A stretch of 64,000 nucleotides of DNA. It comes from Peteryoungia wuzhouensis. Lineage in GTDB: Bacteria > Pseudomonadota > Alphaproteobacteria > Rhizobiales > Rhizobiaceae. Positions 17,479-27,533 of the stretch are shown here, in pieces (position 1 is the first letter of the stretch; each line of letters begins with the position of its first letter). The stretch is from positions 212,191 to 276,190 of the forward strand of contig NZ_QJRY01000008.1 of NCBI RefSeq assembly GCF_003205195.1. Direction: 5' to 3'. A model generated the notes under the pieces. That model searched no databases, was not told the DNA's origin, and saw nothing but the letters and a program-made list of their open reading frames with translations. The position numbers and the translations under genes are program-made.

Positions 17479-19542
17479 ATGGATCTCTTTCTCGAAAAAG
17501 ACGGTGATCCGCAGACGCTGGCCTTCGTCGCCGCCCGGAACACGCGCTCAGAAGAGGCGTTGACGACGCCGGAGATGGAGGCCGATGCGGCCGCACTTCA
17601 GGCGATGATGGAGCGACAGGACAGGCTCATCGTTCCCGCCCGGCGCGGCGACTGGCTCTTTGATTTCAATCGCTCGCGCGACAACCCGCTCGGCGTGCTG
17701 CGCCGGCTTCCGGCGGAACTTGCGCCCTCTGCCGATGCCCCCTGGGAAACGGTGTTCGACGTCGACGCGTTCTGCGCGCGGGAGGGCAAACGCTGGATCT
17801 TCGGCGGCTGTGTCACCTGCCCCTTCGAACCGACACGTGTCTTGTTTCGCCTTTCCGACGGCGGCTCGGACCTCACACGTTTCCTGGAGTTCGATCTTGA
17901 AACCAAACAAGTCGTCGACGGCGGCTTCGATACGCCGGCTGTCCGGGCGCAGGCTACGTGGCTGAGCGGTGATGAAATCGCTTATTTCGGCTCGATCGAT
18001 GCGTTTTCCGCCACCGAGTCCGGTTGGCCAAGGGTTGGACGGCGCCTGCGGCGCGGCCAGTCCCCGGCAGAGGCCGAGATCCTCTTTGAAGCTGCCCCGA
18101 GCGACGTCACAGCCTATGGCTTCGTCATTGATCCCAAGCTCGGCGGCCACGACGGGCCGGACACACAGCAGATCCGCGTATTCATGGCGAACCACGAGAT
18201 CGGCAAGCTCAGCCTGCATGTGGGAGATGCCAAGGGCTTTGCCCGCCGCCTGCCGCTGCCCCAGGAAATCGGCTTCGATATCAACCACAGCCACGTCCTC
18301 TGGCTTGCCAAGAACGATGAGCAGGTGGCGAGCGGCAGTCTCGTCCTGCAGGCGCTGACACCGTTCGGCGAAGAGCCGCTGGCATCTCGGCGCCGCATTC
18401 TGGTCGAGCCGGCACCGGGACGTGCCGCCCATCACTTCACCCTGCTGCGCCACTGGGCGGTCTATTCCGTCGACGAAAACCTTTCCCCATCCCTTTATGC
18501 GCTGGACCTCACACGCGAAGATGCGGAACCGCAGCGGATCGTGCTGCCCGACGGCATCGAAGCGCTTTACTTCACGCCGCTTTATGCCGACCTGCATCTG
18601 GGCGACGACACTCTGTCGGTCATCGGCTCCGGCTTTCTGGTGCCGCCCACCCGATACACACTCTCCCTTTCCGATCAGTATCGTCGGCCAGTCACCCATA
18701 CGCTGGCACTCAAGCCGCAGGAAACGTCACCGGCTTACTTCGATGCGGACGGCATGACGAGCCAACTTCTGGAAGCCACATCGGCAGATGGCACCAAGGT
18801 GCCTTACCATCTGGTGCTGCCGAAGGCGTGGAGGATGGGTGAATTGCCGGTTCTGATCTATGGCTATGGCGGCTTTGCCGCATCGCTCGCGCCGCATTAC
18901 TCCGGCACCACTGGCCGCTTTGTCGAACAGGGCGGTGCCTATGTTCAGGCCTATATCCGCGGTGGTGCGGAGCTCGGGCCGCAATGGCATAGCCCCGTCA
19001 AGCGTCACGGGCGCCACAAGGCTTACGAGGATTTCGTCGCGATCGCCCGTGATCTGGTTAAGCGTGGCTATTCGAAGCCATCGCGCATCGCCTGCACGGG
19101 CGCCAGCAATGGCGGCCTGCTGACCGGCGTGATGCTGACGCGCTATCCGGATGATTTCGGCGCCGTCTGGTGCCGCGTGCCCGTACTCGACATGACCCGC
19201 TTCCACCTCTTCCCGGCCGGGCGGGCCTGGATGGACGAATATGGCAATCCGGACGATGAGGCCGACCGCGCCTATCTCCTCAGCTATTCGCCGCTGCACC
19301 AGATCGCACAGGCCTCTGACAAGACGTATCCGCCGGTCTATATCGAAAGCTCGACCAATGACGACCGGGTTCATCCATCCCATGCAAGACGGTTTGCCCT
19401 GAGGCTCGAAGAGGCCGGCCACACGCCCCTTTTTCATGAATTCGGCTCCGGCGGTCACGGCGGGGCTGGGAATTCGGGCGAAATGGCGCGCCGCACCGCC
19501 CTCGGCTACAGCTTCTTGCGCCAGACAATCATGAAAGGCTGA
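17479..19542 (+). CDS. Prolyl oligopeptidase family (S9A) serine peptidase
   Basis: 687 residues from the ATG at 17479 (a GAGGAG site is nearby); a longer frame overlaps vapC and is not homologous. The N-terminal 400 residues form the beta-propeller that filters substrates by size; the C-terminal 280 residues are the alpha/beta-hydrolase. Catalytic triad: Ser543 in GASNGG, Asp628 or Asp629 in TNDDRVHP, and His660 in SGGHGG. These enzymes cleave short peptides, in the true prolyl oligopeptidase after proline. The specificity cannot be told from oligopeptidase B-like relatives by eye. No signal peptide, hence cytosolic. Confidence 0.92.
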   Translation: MDLFLEKDGDPQTLAFVAARNTRSEEALTTPEMEADAAALQAMMERQDRLIVPARRGDWLFDFNRSRDNPLGVLRRLPAELAPSADAPWETVFDVDAFCAREGKRWIFGGCVTCPFEPTRVLFRLSDGGSDLTRFLEFDLETKQVVDGGFDTPAVRAQATWLSGDEIAYFGSIDAFSATESGWPRVGRRLRRGQSPAEAEILFEAAPSDVTAYGFVIDPKLGGHDGPDTQQIRVFMANHEIGKLSLHVGDAKGFARRLPLPQEIGFDINHSHVLWLAKNDEQVASGSLVLQALTPFGEEPLASRRRILVEPAPGRAAHHFTLLRHWAVYSVDENLSPSLYALDLTREDAEPQRIVLPDGIEALYFTPLYADLHLGDDTLSVIGSGFLVPPTRYTLSLSDQYRRPVTHTLALKPQETSPAYFDADGMTSQLLEATSADGTKVPYHLVLPKAWRMGELPVLIYGYGGFAASLAPHYSGTTGRFVEQGGAYVQAYIRGGAELGPQWHSPVKRHGRHKAYEDFVAIARDLVKRGYSKPSRIACTGASNGGLLTGVMLTRYPDDFGAVWCRVPVLDMTRFHLFPAGRAWMDEYGNPDDEADRAYLLSYSPLHQIAQASDKTYPPVYIESSTNDDRVHPSHARRFALRLEEAGHTPLFHEFGSGGHGGAGNSGEMARRTALGYSFLRQTIMKG

Positions 19543-19580
19543 CAGCCGGGTGGGACGCCGAAGGTGACGGCGTCCGGCTC
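19543..19580. terminator. Hairpin between convergent oligopeptidase and holC genes
   Basis: GGACGCC (19553-19559) pairs with GGCGTCC (19569-19575) around a 9-base loop, and flanking AGCC/GGCT can extend the stem with a bulge. No strong T-run follows, so termination is plausible but not certain. Confidence 0.4.
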
Positions 19581-20028
19581 AGGCCTTCTTTTCCCAGCGC
19601 CCTTCCGGCGTCTGCTGCCAGTAGGTCAGGCTGTGGCCTTCGGCCTTCAGCTTCTTCCACTGCCCGCGGGCGGCCTCCAGCTGGGTCGCGTCGTAACCAT
19701 CGAAAACGAAGACCACGCGGTCATAGTCGAGCGTCTCAGGCGGCTCGGCGCCGTCGACCAGGAAACGCACGCTGGCCTCGTTCAAGTTGTCCGGCCGCAC
19801 GGTCAAAAGCACGGGCTGGCGCGCAGGCGTTGCTCCCTCATCCGTTCCATGCGGCAAGAAACTGTCGTCCCGGTAAACCCATAGATGCGCATCAAGGGCA
19901 TCCCGCCGCTCGGGATCACGGGTCTGAACCGCAACTGTCCAGCCGCGCTCCACGCTCTTTTCGAGGAGCGGTGGGAGCGCGTCTTCCAGTTTCGATTCGG
20001 TCAGATGGTAGAAAAGGACTTCTGCCAC
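19579..20028 (-). CDS. holC: DNA polymerase III subunit chi
   Basis: 149 residues from a GTG start read at 20026-20028 (MAEVLFYHLTESKLEDALPPLL). HolC is a clamp-loader accessory subunit that links polymerase III holoenzyme to single-strand binding protein. The opening FYHLTESKLEDALPPLLEKS and LWVYRDDSFLPHG (DSFLPHG is the family signature) are clear. It lies 20 bases downstream of pepA on the same strand, a neighbourhood kept in many proteobacteria. Confidence 0.94.
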   Translation of the reverse strand: MAEVLFYHLTESKLEDALPPLLEKSVERGWTVAVQTRDPERRDALDAHLWVYRDDSFLPHGTDEGATPARQPVLLTVRPDNLNEASVRFLVDGAEPPETLDYDRVVFVFDGYDATQLEAARGQWKKLKAEGHSLTYWQQTPEGRWEKKA

Positions 20029-20048
20029 ACGTGTTTCCTTGGCCCCGG

Positions 20049-21545
20049 TCAGGCTTCGTAGTTCGCCCGGACGAGTTCATCGAGCAGGCGCACGCCGTAT
20101 CCAGAGCCCCAGGACTGGTTGATCTCGTCGCTCGGCGAGCCCATCGCCGTGCCGGCGATGTCGAGATGGGCCCAGGGCGTGTCCTTGACAAAGCGCTTGA
20201 GGAACTGGGCCGCCGTGATCGATCCCGCATGCCGGCCGCCGGTATTCTTCATGTCGGCGAACTTCGAATCGATCATCTTGTCGTAGTCCTTGCCGAGCGG
20301 CATGCGCCACAGGCGCTCATTGGTGCTGAGGCCTGCGGCCAGCAGCTTCTCTGACAACGCATCGTCGTTGGAGAACAGGCCGGCATGCAGGTTGCCGAGC
20401 GCAACGAGAATGGCGCCGGTCAGGGTCGCGAGATTGATCATAAAGGCGGGTTCAAAGCGCTCGTTGCAATACCAAAGCGCATCGCAGAGCACCAGGCGGC
20501 CTTCGGCATCGGTGTTGATGACCTCGATCGTCTGACCGGACATGGAGGTGACGATGTCGCCGGGGCGCTGGGCATTGCCATCAGGCATGTTTTCCACGAG
20601 GCCGATGATGCCGACGACATTGGCTTTGGCCTTGCGGGCGGCGAGCACATGCATGAGCCCTGTCACGGCGGCTGCCCCGCCCATGTCGCCCTTCATCTCC
20701 TCCATGCCACCGGCGGGCTTGATCGAGATACCGCCGGTATCGAAGACGACGCCCTTGCCGATGAAGGCGATCGGCTTGTCCTTGGCCTTGCCGCCTTTCC
20801 ACTGCATGACCACGAGACGGGGCGGACGCACCGAACCCTGGGCAACCCCCAGGAGAGCGCCCATTCCGAGCTTCTTCATGTCCTTTTCGGTCAGGATCTC
20901 GATCTCGACACCGAGGTCTTCCAGCTCCTTGGCCTTGGCTGCGAATTCGAGCGGGCCCAGCACATTGGCCGGTTCGTTGACGAGATCGCGCGCAAGCACG
21001 ACACCGTCGGCGATGGCGCGGGCCTCGGCGAAGGCCTTCTTGGCGCCGGATGCGTCAGCGGTGACGATGGTGACCTTCACTGTCTTGTCGGCCTTCGCTT
21101 CGTCGTCGTCGCCCTTCTTCTTCGTCTTGTAGGCATCGAACTTGTAGGCGCGCAGCAGCATGCCCAGCGCAAAGTCGGCAGCGGCTTTGGGCGAGACGTC
21201 AAGATTGGGCACGTCCAGGAATACGGTCGCCGATTCAGCGCCCTTCAGGTTGGCCGTCGCGCTGCCGCCGGCTTTCAGCCAGTCATGCGCCGTCAGTTGC
21301 TCCGCCTTGCCGAGACCCAGCACCACCAAGCGGTCTGCTTCGGAACCATGCGGCGCGACGATGTCGAGCACCGAGGACGATTTGCCGGAAAACTTGGCCA
21401 CTTTGGCCGCCCGCGCGTAGACGCCAGCCGGATCCGCCTCGGCCAGTCCCGAAGGCGTTTCCGCCTCGGTTGTCTTCAAAACGATGGCAAGGCCCGAAGT
21501 CACGGCATGCGACTTGGCGAAGGAGATGGCGAGTTTAGTCGACAT
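20049..21545 (-). CDS. pepA: Leucyl aminopeptidase
   Basis: 498 residues, M17 family. The C-terminal catalytic domain has the two-metal site motifs [30 protein letters not shown] and [14 protein letters not shown], with the metal-binding Lys, Asp and Glu intact. The N-terminal alpha/beta domain ends near residue 180. PepA is a hexameric cytosolic aminopeptidase and in E. coli also a DNA-binding protein at cer sites. It is transcribed with holC. Confidence 0.96.
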   Translation of the reverse strand: MSTKLAISFAKSHAVTSGLAIVLKTTEAETPSGLAEADPAGVYARAAKVAKFSGKSSSVLDIVAPHGSEADRLVVLGLGKAEQLTAHDWLKAGGSATANLKGAESATVFLDVPNLDVSPKAAADFALGMLLRAYKFDAYKTKKKGDDDEAKADKTVKVTIVTADASGAKKAFAEARAIADGVVLARDLVNEPANVLGPLEFAAKAKELEDLGVEIEILTEKDMKKLGMGALLGVAQGSVRPPRLVVMQWKGGKAKDKPIAFIGKGVVFDTGGISIKPAGGMEEMKGDMGGAAAVTGLMHVLAARKAKANVVGIIGLVENMPDGNAQRPGDIVTSMSGQTIEVINTDAEGRLVLCDALWYCNERFEPAFMINLATLTGAILVALGNLHAGLFSNDDALSEKLLAAGLSTNERLWRMPLGKDYDKMIDSKFADMKNTGGRHAGSITAAQFLKRFVKDTPWAHLDIAGTAMGSPSDEINQSWGSGYGVRLLDELVRANYEA

Positions 21546-21861
21546 GAAATTTCAATCCTGGCGTCTTTGATCAAATGGTGCGCCGATCATGGTCTTTTCG
21601 CTCGCGATGGCAAGACGCGGGCGCGTCTTTGTTGACGCAGTCCCCCGAATGCGTCGCCGTCCCGGCACTTGCTCATCCCATCTCCCGGCCGCTTATGCCG
21701 CCCATCTGGCGAAGCGTGTCCGTTTTGTCGCGGTCGGGCAAAAAAGCGGAACATGAAGCCGGGGAAAATTTGCCACATCGGTCGCCAAATCGCCGCAAGC
21801 ATCGTAGAGAAGGCTCGACATCGGCCCTTCGTGCTTTTTCGCAGGGGCGTCAGGGAACCGC
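21546..21861. other. Divergent intergenic region, pepA / lptF
   Basis: 316 bases without a supported gene. It must hold the promoters of pepA-holC (minus) and of the lptFGD-surA-pdxA-rsmA block (plus). I see no clear palindrome or repeat; short open frames here lack ribosome sites. Confidence 0.4.
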
Positions 21862-23028
21862 ATGAAGATACTCGAACAATATATCCTGCGACGCGTCGTC
21901 CTGATGTTCCTCACGGCCCTTTTGCCGGTGCTGGCGATCATCTGGACCACCCAGGTATTGCAGCGTATCAATCTCGTGACGGACAGCGGGCAGTCGGTCG
22001 GCTCCTTCATGAAGCTGGCGACGATGATCCTGCCGACTCTCATTTCCACGGTCCTGCCCTTTGCCCTCGTCATCGGCATTACGCAGACGCTGACCACGAT
22101 GAACAATGATTCCGAACTGGCCGTGGTCGACGCCGCCGGCGCATCGCGTTCGACGATCCGGCGACCGCTCGTGCTGCTCGGTGTCGGACTGACCCTGTTC
22201 TCACTGGTGATGGTCAGCTTCGTCGAGCCGGCGATGCGGGTGAATGTGCGCACGATGATTTCGACTGCTTATGCCGATCTCCTGTCTTCCGTCATCGAAG
22301 AGAAGACCTTCCGCAAGATCGAGGAAGGCCTGTATGTCCAGGTTTCACAACGGCAGGCCGGGCGTGGCCTCAAGGGCCTGCTGATCGCCGATTCCCGCGA
22401 CCCGGCCTCGCAGATGATCTACTACGCCCGGGAAGGTGCCGTTGACGAGAGCGGGAAGACCTTGATCATGCAGGACGGCGAAGTGCAGCGGAAAGCACCA
22501 ACGGGCGACGTGACCGTGATCCGCTTCGATCGTTATGCCTTCGACCTCTCCGATCTGTCCCAGGAACGCGGCCAGACGCGACTGGGGGCAAAAGACAAGT
22601 CGCTTACGGAGCTGTTCGATCCCGACCCGATGGACCCGTCATACCAGCGCAATCCCGGCGACTACGTCGCGGAACTGCATCGCCGCATCAGCTCCGCCCT
22701 CTTCCCGATTGCGTTCACGCTGATTTCCCTGATGCTGTGCGGCGATGCCCGCTCGCATCGCGAAGCACACCTGCATCCCATGGTGTCCGCGCTGATTGCG
22801 GCTCTGACGGTGTTCTGGATGCACAGTTATGCAACGTCACTCACCGAGCAGGATGGCGGATTTGCCGTTCTTCTCTACGCCATTCCGCTCCTTGCTGGCG
22901 GCCTGTCCCTGATCTACCTCATGACCGACACACGGCCGAAACTGCCGCGTTTCGCCTCCAGGCTGATTGGCCTCGCGGTGGCATCGGCGCGCAAGCGCCT
23001 GGGCCAGGATGCGGGGAGTGCGGCATGA
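21862..23028 (+). CDS. lptF: LPS export ABC transporter permease LptF
   Basis: 388 residues with the LptF/LptG layout: three membrane segments, a periplasmic beta-jellyroll domain (about 130-260) and three further membrane segments. With LptG and the ATPase LptB it extracts lipopolysaccharide from the inner membrane and passes it to LptC/LptA. The opening MKILEQYILRRVVLMFL is typical. Its stop overlaps the lptG start by ATGA. Confidence 0.95.
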   Translation: MKILEQYILRRVVLMFLTALLPVLAIIWTTQVLQRINLVTDSGQSVGSFMKLATMILPTLISTVLPFALVIGITQTLTTMNNDSELAVVDAAGASRSTIRRPLVLLGVGLTLFSLVMVSFVEPAMRVNVRTMISTAYADLLSSVIEEKTFRKIEEGLYVQVSQRQAGRGLKGLLIADSRDPASQMIYYAREGAVDESGKTLIMQDGEVQRKAPTGDVTVIRFDRYAFDLSDLSQERGQTRLGAKDKSLTELFDPDPMDPSYQRNPGDYVAELHRRISSALFPIAFTLISLMLCGDARSHREAHLHPMVSALIAALTVFWMHSYATSLTEQDGGFAVLLYAIPLLAGGLSLIYLMTDTRPKLPRFASRLIGLAVASARKRLGQDAGSAA

Positions 23029-24107
23029 TCCGGACCCTCGGCCTCTATTTCTTCCGCCGCTATATGATGACGACGCTTTGGTTCTTCCTCGGCGTCATCA
23101 GCATCACATTCCTCATCGACTTCACCGAGACATCCGGCCGGTTCGACAACCTCCCAGGCTATTCGGTCGCCGGCGTGCTGTACCTTACGGCGCTGCGCCT
23201 GCCGCTCATCCTGCAGCAGACCGTGCCGTTTATCGGCCTCTTCGTCGGGATGGCGACCCTGATCAGCTTCAATCGGAAGTCTGAACTCGTTGTCGCCCGC
23301 GCGGCCGGGATCTCGGTCTGGCAGTTCATGGCGCCGTTCCTGATCGGAGCCGCCCTCATCGGGTTGGCCACGACGCTGGTGATCAATCCGCTCGCAGCCT
23401 GGGGCCAGCGACAGGGCACGCAGATCCAATCCGACTGGCGCGAGTCGGCTGCACAGGCCAAGCCTCAGCCGGTTCCGTGGCTTCGCCAGAGCAGTGGCAA
23501 TTCCGACGTCGCCATCGGTGCACAGACCGTGCTCGAGGACGGAACGCTGCTGATCGATGCCGTGCTTCTGCACTTCGACAAGGACGGGCGGATCGTCCTT
23601 CGGCAGGATTCCCGCACAGCGAAGTTGCAAGATGGTTACTGGATCCTTACCGACGTGACGGAGACCCGTCCCGGCGAGATCCAGAAGCGACTGGCAGAGG
23701 CTCGGGTTCCGACGAACCTGAATGCGGAATTTGTGCAGCAGCGCCTCGTCCAGCCGGATAGCGTTGCTTTTTATGATCTTTTTAGAAAAATTGAGGTCAC
23801 CAAGTCGTTTGGCATCTCCCCCCATGCCCTGGAAACCCAGTTTCACTCGCTTCTGTCATTGCCGTTTCTCATGATTGCAATGACGTTGATTGCTGCAACC
23901 GTGTCGCTCAAATTCAGCCGGATCAACCAATCGAGATCGGTGATTCTCGGTGGAATCTTGTCAGGCTTCGTGCTTTATGTTGTGACAGTGCTCGTCAGGG
24001 CATTTGGAAGCAGCGGCGTCATGCCGCCGTATGTTGCGGCCTGGGTACCAGTTGTCGTAGCGATGGCATTGGGGGCAACGATTCTGCTTCATAAGGAGGA
24101 TGGTTAG
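23025..24107 (+). CDS. lptG: LPS export ABC transporter permease LptG
   Basis: 360 residues from the ATG overlapping the lptF stop. Same fold as LptF: two-times-three membrane segments around a jellyroll domain. Conserved LptG segments seen: LGLYFFRRYMMTTLWFF at the N-terminus, LISFNRKSELVVARAAGIS (coupling helix region contacting LptB) and HSLLSLPFLMIAMTLIA. Its last base is the first base of the lptD GTG start. Confidence 0.95.
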   Translation: MIRTLGLYFFRRYMMTTLWFFLGVISITFLIDFTETSGRFDNLPGYSVAGVLYLTALRLPLILQQTVPFIGLFVGMATLISFNRKSELVVARAAGISVWQFMAPFLIGAALIGLATTLVINPLAAWGQRQGTQIQSDWRESAAQAKPQPVPWLRQSSGNSDVAIGAQTVLEDGTLLIDAVLLHFDKDGRIVLRQDSRTAKLQDGYWILTDVTETRPGEIQKRLAEARVPTNLNAEFVQQRLVQPDSVAFYDLFRKIEVTKSFGISPHALETQFHSLLSLPFLMIAMTLIAATVSLKFSRINQSRSVILGGILSGFVLYVVTVLVRAFGSSGVMPPYVAAWVPVVVAMALGATILLHKEDG

Positions 24108-26437
24108 TGGCGGTAAAAGACCGCGCGAATATCAGGAGGCTCACTGTAGCCCTGCTGACCGGTGTCGCTGTGTGCGCTTTGTCGCTCCCCGCGCCTGTCG
24201 TGCATGCACAAAGCCTCTCGGCACCGGCCTCCGGTTCCGCAGCAATGCCTGAAGACGCGAAACTCCTCCTCGCAGCCAATGAACTGCTTTATGACCGTGA
24301 CGCCGAGCGCGTCGTGGCAAGCGGTGCGGTGCAGATCAATTACAACGGCTACCAGATGGTCGCTCGTCAGGTGGTCTATGACCAGAAGACGGGACGAGTC
24401 ACGGCGGCCGGCAACATCGAACTGGTGGAGCCGACCGGTAACCGCGTCTACGCGGAATCCCTCGACGTCACCGACAACTTCGCCGACGGTTTCCTTCGCA
24501 CGCTGCGCGTCGAAACGAGCGACAACACCCGTCTGGTTGCCGAGACTGCGGAACGCGTCGGCGGCACGCAGATGATCCTTCACAAGGGTGTCTACACGGC
24601 CTGCCTGCCCTGTGCCGAAAACCCCACTCGCCCGCCGATCTGGCAGGTGAAGGCGGAACGCGTCATTCAGGACGGGAAGAAGCATACGGTTCGGCTTGAA
24701 AGAGCCCGCTTCGAACTCTTCGGCCATTCGCTTGCGACGCTTCCGTTCATCGAAGTCCCTGACAATACCGTAAAACGTAAGTCCGGCTTCTTGTTCCCGG
24801 AATTCCGCTCTGGCGAAAATGTCGGCTTCGGCATCTCGGTCCCCTACTATATCGCGATTGCTCCGGATCGCGACGCGACAATCACGACGACCGGCTTTAC
24901 CAAGCAGGGTGTCCTCATCGAAGGCGAGATCCGTCAGCGCTTCGAAAAGGGGCAAGCCAATCTGCGGATTGCCGGCATCAGCCAGATGGACAGCGAGAGC
25001 TTTTCTGCCAATACCAGCGACGCAGCGCACGACTTGCGCGGCCTCGTGGCCTCCAAGGGTGATTTCAAGATCAACCCACGCTGGAGCTTCGGTTGGGATG
25101 TCATGTTCCAATCGGACAACAATTTTGCGCGCACCTATTCCGTCCAGGGACTCAACAATTCCACCAACACCAATACGGTCTATCTGACCGGCCAAGGTGA
25201 CCGGAATTTCTTCGACATGCGCGGCTACTATTTCGACGTGCAGGACGCCGACATCAACAATACGGCGGAGAAGAAGCAGGCAACCGTCCTGCCGACACTC
25301 GACTACAGCTATTATGCGCCGGAACTTGTCGCGGGTGGCCAATTGTCGGGAACGATGAACTTCACGTCCCTGTCCCGCTTCTCGGAAGAGGCTGCGAACA
25401 TCGACGGTCTGCCCGGCAACGATCTGTATCGCGGCCTGAAGGGCAATATGAACCGCCTGTCGGGCGACCTCGAATGGGAACGGACATTCGACGGGCCGGG
25501 CGGTCTGCAGATCACGCCGCTTCTGGCAGCACGTGGCGATGCTTACGGGCTCGCCATGGATGAGCCGGCAGACTACGCCGGCTACACGTCGGAAGATGCG
25601 CCGACACGCTTGATGGTGACGGCTGGGGTCGAGCTGCGCTATCCGTGGCTGGTCACGATGGGCAATAGCACCCATATCATCGAGCCGATTGCGCAGATCT
25701 ATGCCCGGAATGACGAGCAACTGGCCGGCGCCCTTCCGAATGAAGACTCGCAGAGCCTGGTCTTCGATGCCAGCAACCTGTTCTCGCGCAACAAGTTCTC
25801 CGGCTTTGACCGGGTCGAGGGCGGCACACGCGCCAATGTCGGCCTTCGTTATACCGGCAGCCTCGACAATGGCATCGGACTGCGTGCCGTCATGGGCCAG
25901 TCCTATCACCTCGCCGGCCTGAACTCCTATGCGACGGATGATCTGCTCGCGGTAGGCTCCGATTCGGGCCTGGAAACGGACGTGTCGGACTTCGTTGCTT
26001 CGGCCGGTATCGAATTGCCCATGGGCCTCTCGGTGAGCACGGGCGTCCGACTCGACGAGAAGACGCTTGAGCTGCGGCGTACGGACGTGAACGCAACCTA
26101 TGCCAATGACCGGCTGTCGACGAGCGTGACCTTCTCGCAGGTGGCCGCGCGCCCGGAATACAGCTTCAAGGAAGACAACCAGACGGTTTCTGCCAACGCC
26201 TCGGTTAAGGTGAACGAGTCGTGGTCTGTCTTCGGCTCCGCCAACTACGACATCGACTCGAATGCGTTCAACCGGCGCAGCGTCGGCGTCTCTTACGCTG
26301 ACGAATGCACGACCTTCTCCGTCTATTATGCGGACAAAACAGACCCCGACGATTCGACAGCGAACGACTGGACCATCGGCGGCAGGCTGGTGTTCCGTAC
26401 GCTGGGTGAAGTCAAGCTTAGCGACGTTTCGCTCTAG
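24107..26437 (+). CDS. lptD: LPS-assembly outer membrane protein LptD
   Basis: 776 residues from a GTG start that shares one base with the lptG stop. Residues 1-35 are a signal peptide (ends VVHAQ). An OstA/LptA-like jellyroll (about 55-190: LYDRDAERVVASGAVQINYNGYQ) precedes the large beta-barrel. Cysteines needed for the barrel-domain disulfides are present: the CLPC pair near residue 165 and a Cys near the C-terminus (YADECTTF). LptD with LptE inserts lipopolysaccharide into the outer leaflet. No lptE is visible nearby. Confidence 0.95.
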   Translation: MAVKDRANIRRLTVALLTGVAVCALSLPAPVVHAQSLSAPASGSAAMPEDAKLLLAANELLYDRDAERVVASGAVQINYNGYQMVARQVVYDQKTGRVTAAGNIELVEPTGNRVYAESLDVTDNFADGFLRTLRVETSDNTRLVAETAERVGGTQMILHKGVYTACLPCAENPTRPPIWQVKAERVIQDGKKHTVRLERARFELFGHSLATLPFIEVPDNTVKRKSGFLFPEFRSGENVGFGISVPYYIAIAPDRDATITTTGFTKQGVLIEGEIRQRFEKGQANLRIAGISQMDSESFSANTSDAAHDLRGLVASKGDFKINPRWSFGWDVMFQSDNNFARTYSVQGLNNSTNTNTVYLTGQGDRNFFDMRGYYFDVQDADINNTAEKKQATVLPTLDYSYYAPELVAGGQLSGTMNFTSLSRFSEEAANIDGLPGNDLYRGLKGNMNRLSGDLEWERTFDGPGGLQITPLLAARGDAYGLAMDEPADYAGYTSEDAPTRLMVTAGVELRYPWLVTMGNSTHIIEPIAQIYARNDEQLAGALPNEDSQSLVFDASNLFSRNKFSGFDRVEGGTRANVGLRYTGSLDNGIGLRAVMGQSYHLAGLNSYATDDLLAVGSDSGLETDVSDFVASAGIELPMGLSVSTGVRLDEKTLELRRTDVNATYANDRLSTSVTFSQVAARPEYSFKEDNQTVSANASVKVNESWSVFGSANYDIDSNAFNRRSVGVSYADECTTFSVYYADKTDPDDSTANDWTIGGRLVFRTLGEVKLSDVSL

Positions 26438-26470
26438 TGAGGTCGAAGGCCGCGTTCTGAGCCTTTGTTT

Positions 26471-26505
26471 TGCCGCATGGATTGTACAAACCATGCGGCA
26501 GTTTT
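26471..26505 (+). terminator. Hairpin between lptD and surA (terminator or attenuator)
   Basis: TGCCGCATGG (26471-26480) and CCATGCGGCA (26491-26500) form a perfect 10-bp stem with a 10-base loop, followed by GTTTT. It looks like a moderate rho-independent terminator placed inside a gene run, so it may reduce rather than end transcription into surA. Confidence 0.6.
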
Positions 26506-26565
26506 AAGATCCGCATGACGAAGAACGTCCGGCAAATCCTTGTTTGTCCGGAGAAAGGATATGAG

Positions 26566-27516
26566 ATGGCTACAGCGAAAAACGGCATCAGGCTTCTGCT
26601 CGCCGGCGTTATTGCGCTGTCGCTGAGCGTGTCCCCGGCGCCGTTCGGCGGCGACCAGGCGATCGCAGCGACATCGGTCGTCGCGGTGGTCAACAAGACC
26701 GCGATCACGAGCGGCGACGTGTCTCGTCGCGCGGCGTTCCTGCGCCTGCAGCGCAAGAGCGGGAATCTGCAGAAGCTCGCCAAGGAAGAGTTGATCGAAG
26801 AAGCCCTGAAGCGTGAGGAAATCGCGCGCGTCGGCATGTCGGTCAGCACGGCCGACGTGGATGCTTCGTTTGCCCGCTTTGCCGCATCCAACAAGATGTC
26901 GGTCGAACAGCTCAACTCGATCCTTGATCGCGCCGGCGTCACCGCTGCGCATTTCAAGGCATTCATTGCCGTTTCCATGAGCTGGCCTCGCCTCGTCAAC
27001 GCCCGTTATGCCGGCGGTGCCAGCAGCAGGCTGTCGAACCAGGAACTGGTCACACGTCTGCTCGAGAACAAGCAAAAGCCGGTAACCACCGAATACATGC
27101 TGAAGCAGGTGATCTTCGTCGTGCCTGCCTCGAAAAAGGGGATCGTCGGCAAGCGCAAGGCAGAAGCCGAGAAGTCCCGTGCGTCCTTCCCGGGTTGCGA
27201 TCAGGCGATGCAGTTTGCCAAGAACTATCTCGACGTTTCCGTCCGCAATCTCGGCCGCGTGATGGAGCCTGAGCTTCCGCCCGAATGGAAGCCCCTGATC
27301 GAGAAGGCGAAGGGCGGAACGACGGCAACCCGCGTGACCGACCGTGGCGTCGAATATCTGGCGATCTGCAACCAGCGCCAGGTGTCGGATGACGTTGCAG
27401 CCGAAATCGTGTTCCGTGCCGAAGATCTCGGCAAGGAAAAGAAGGAAGGCGAAAACCCGAACTCCGCCAAGTATCTGGAAGAACTGCGCTCCAAGGCCCA
27501 GATCGTAATGCAGTGA
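26566..27516 (+). CDS. surA: SurA-type periplasmic chaperone / peptidyl-prolyl isomerase
   Basis: 316 residues from the ATG at 26566, which has a GAGAAAGGA site; upstream ATGs at 26470 and 26515 give a poor signal peptide. Residues 1-35 are a signal peptide. The SurA N-terminal chaperone domain follows ([25 protein letters not shown]), then one diverged parvulin-like segment ([18 protein letters not shown] to [17 protein letters not shown]). It escorts outer membrane proteins such as LptD. Position between lptD and pdxA is the same as in E. coli and supports the call, although the rhizobial protein is shorter than the enterobacterial one. Confidence 0.85.
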   Translation: MATAKNGIRLLLAGVIALSLSVSPAPFGGDQAIAATSVVAVVNKTAITSGDVSRRAAFLRLQRKSGNLQKLAKEELIEEALKREEIARVGMSVSTADVDASFARFAASNKMSVEQLNSILDRAGVTAAHFKAFIAVSMSWPRLVNARYAGGASSRLSNQELVTRLLENKQKPVTTEYMLKQVIFVVPASKKGIVGKRKAEAEKSRASFPGCDQAMQFAKNYLDVSVRNLGRVMEPELPPEWKPLIEKAKGGTTATRVTDRGVEYLAICNQRQVSDDVAAEIVFRAEDLGKEKKEGENPNSAKYLEELRSKAQIVMQ

Positions 27517-27533
27517 CGGCGGAAGGCCGAGAC

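Noticed and set aside
24104-26494. A very long open frame (about 796 codons) antisense to lptD
   Set aside because: It mirrors the codon structure of lptD, has no ribosome site or family resemblance, and such frames are expected opposite GC-rich genes.
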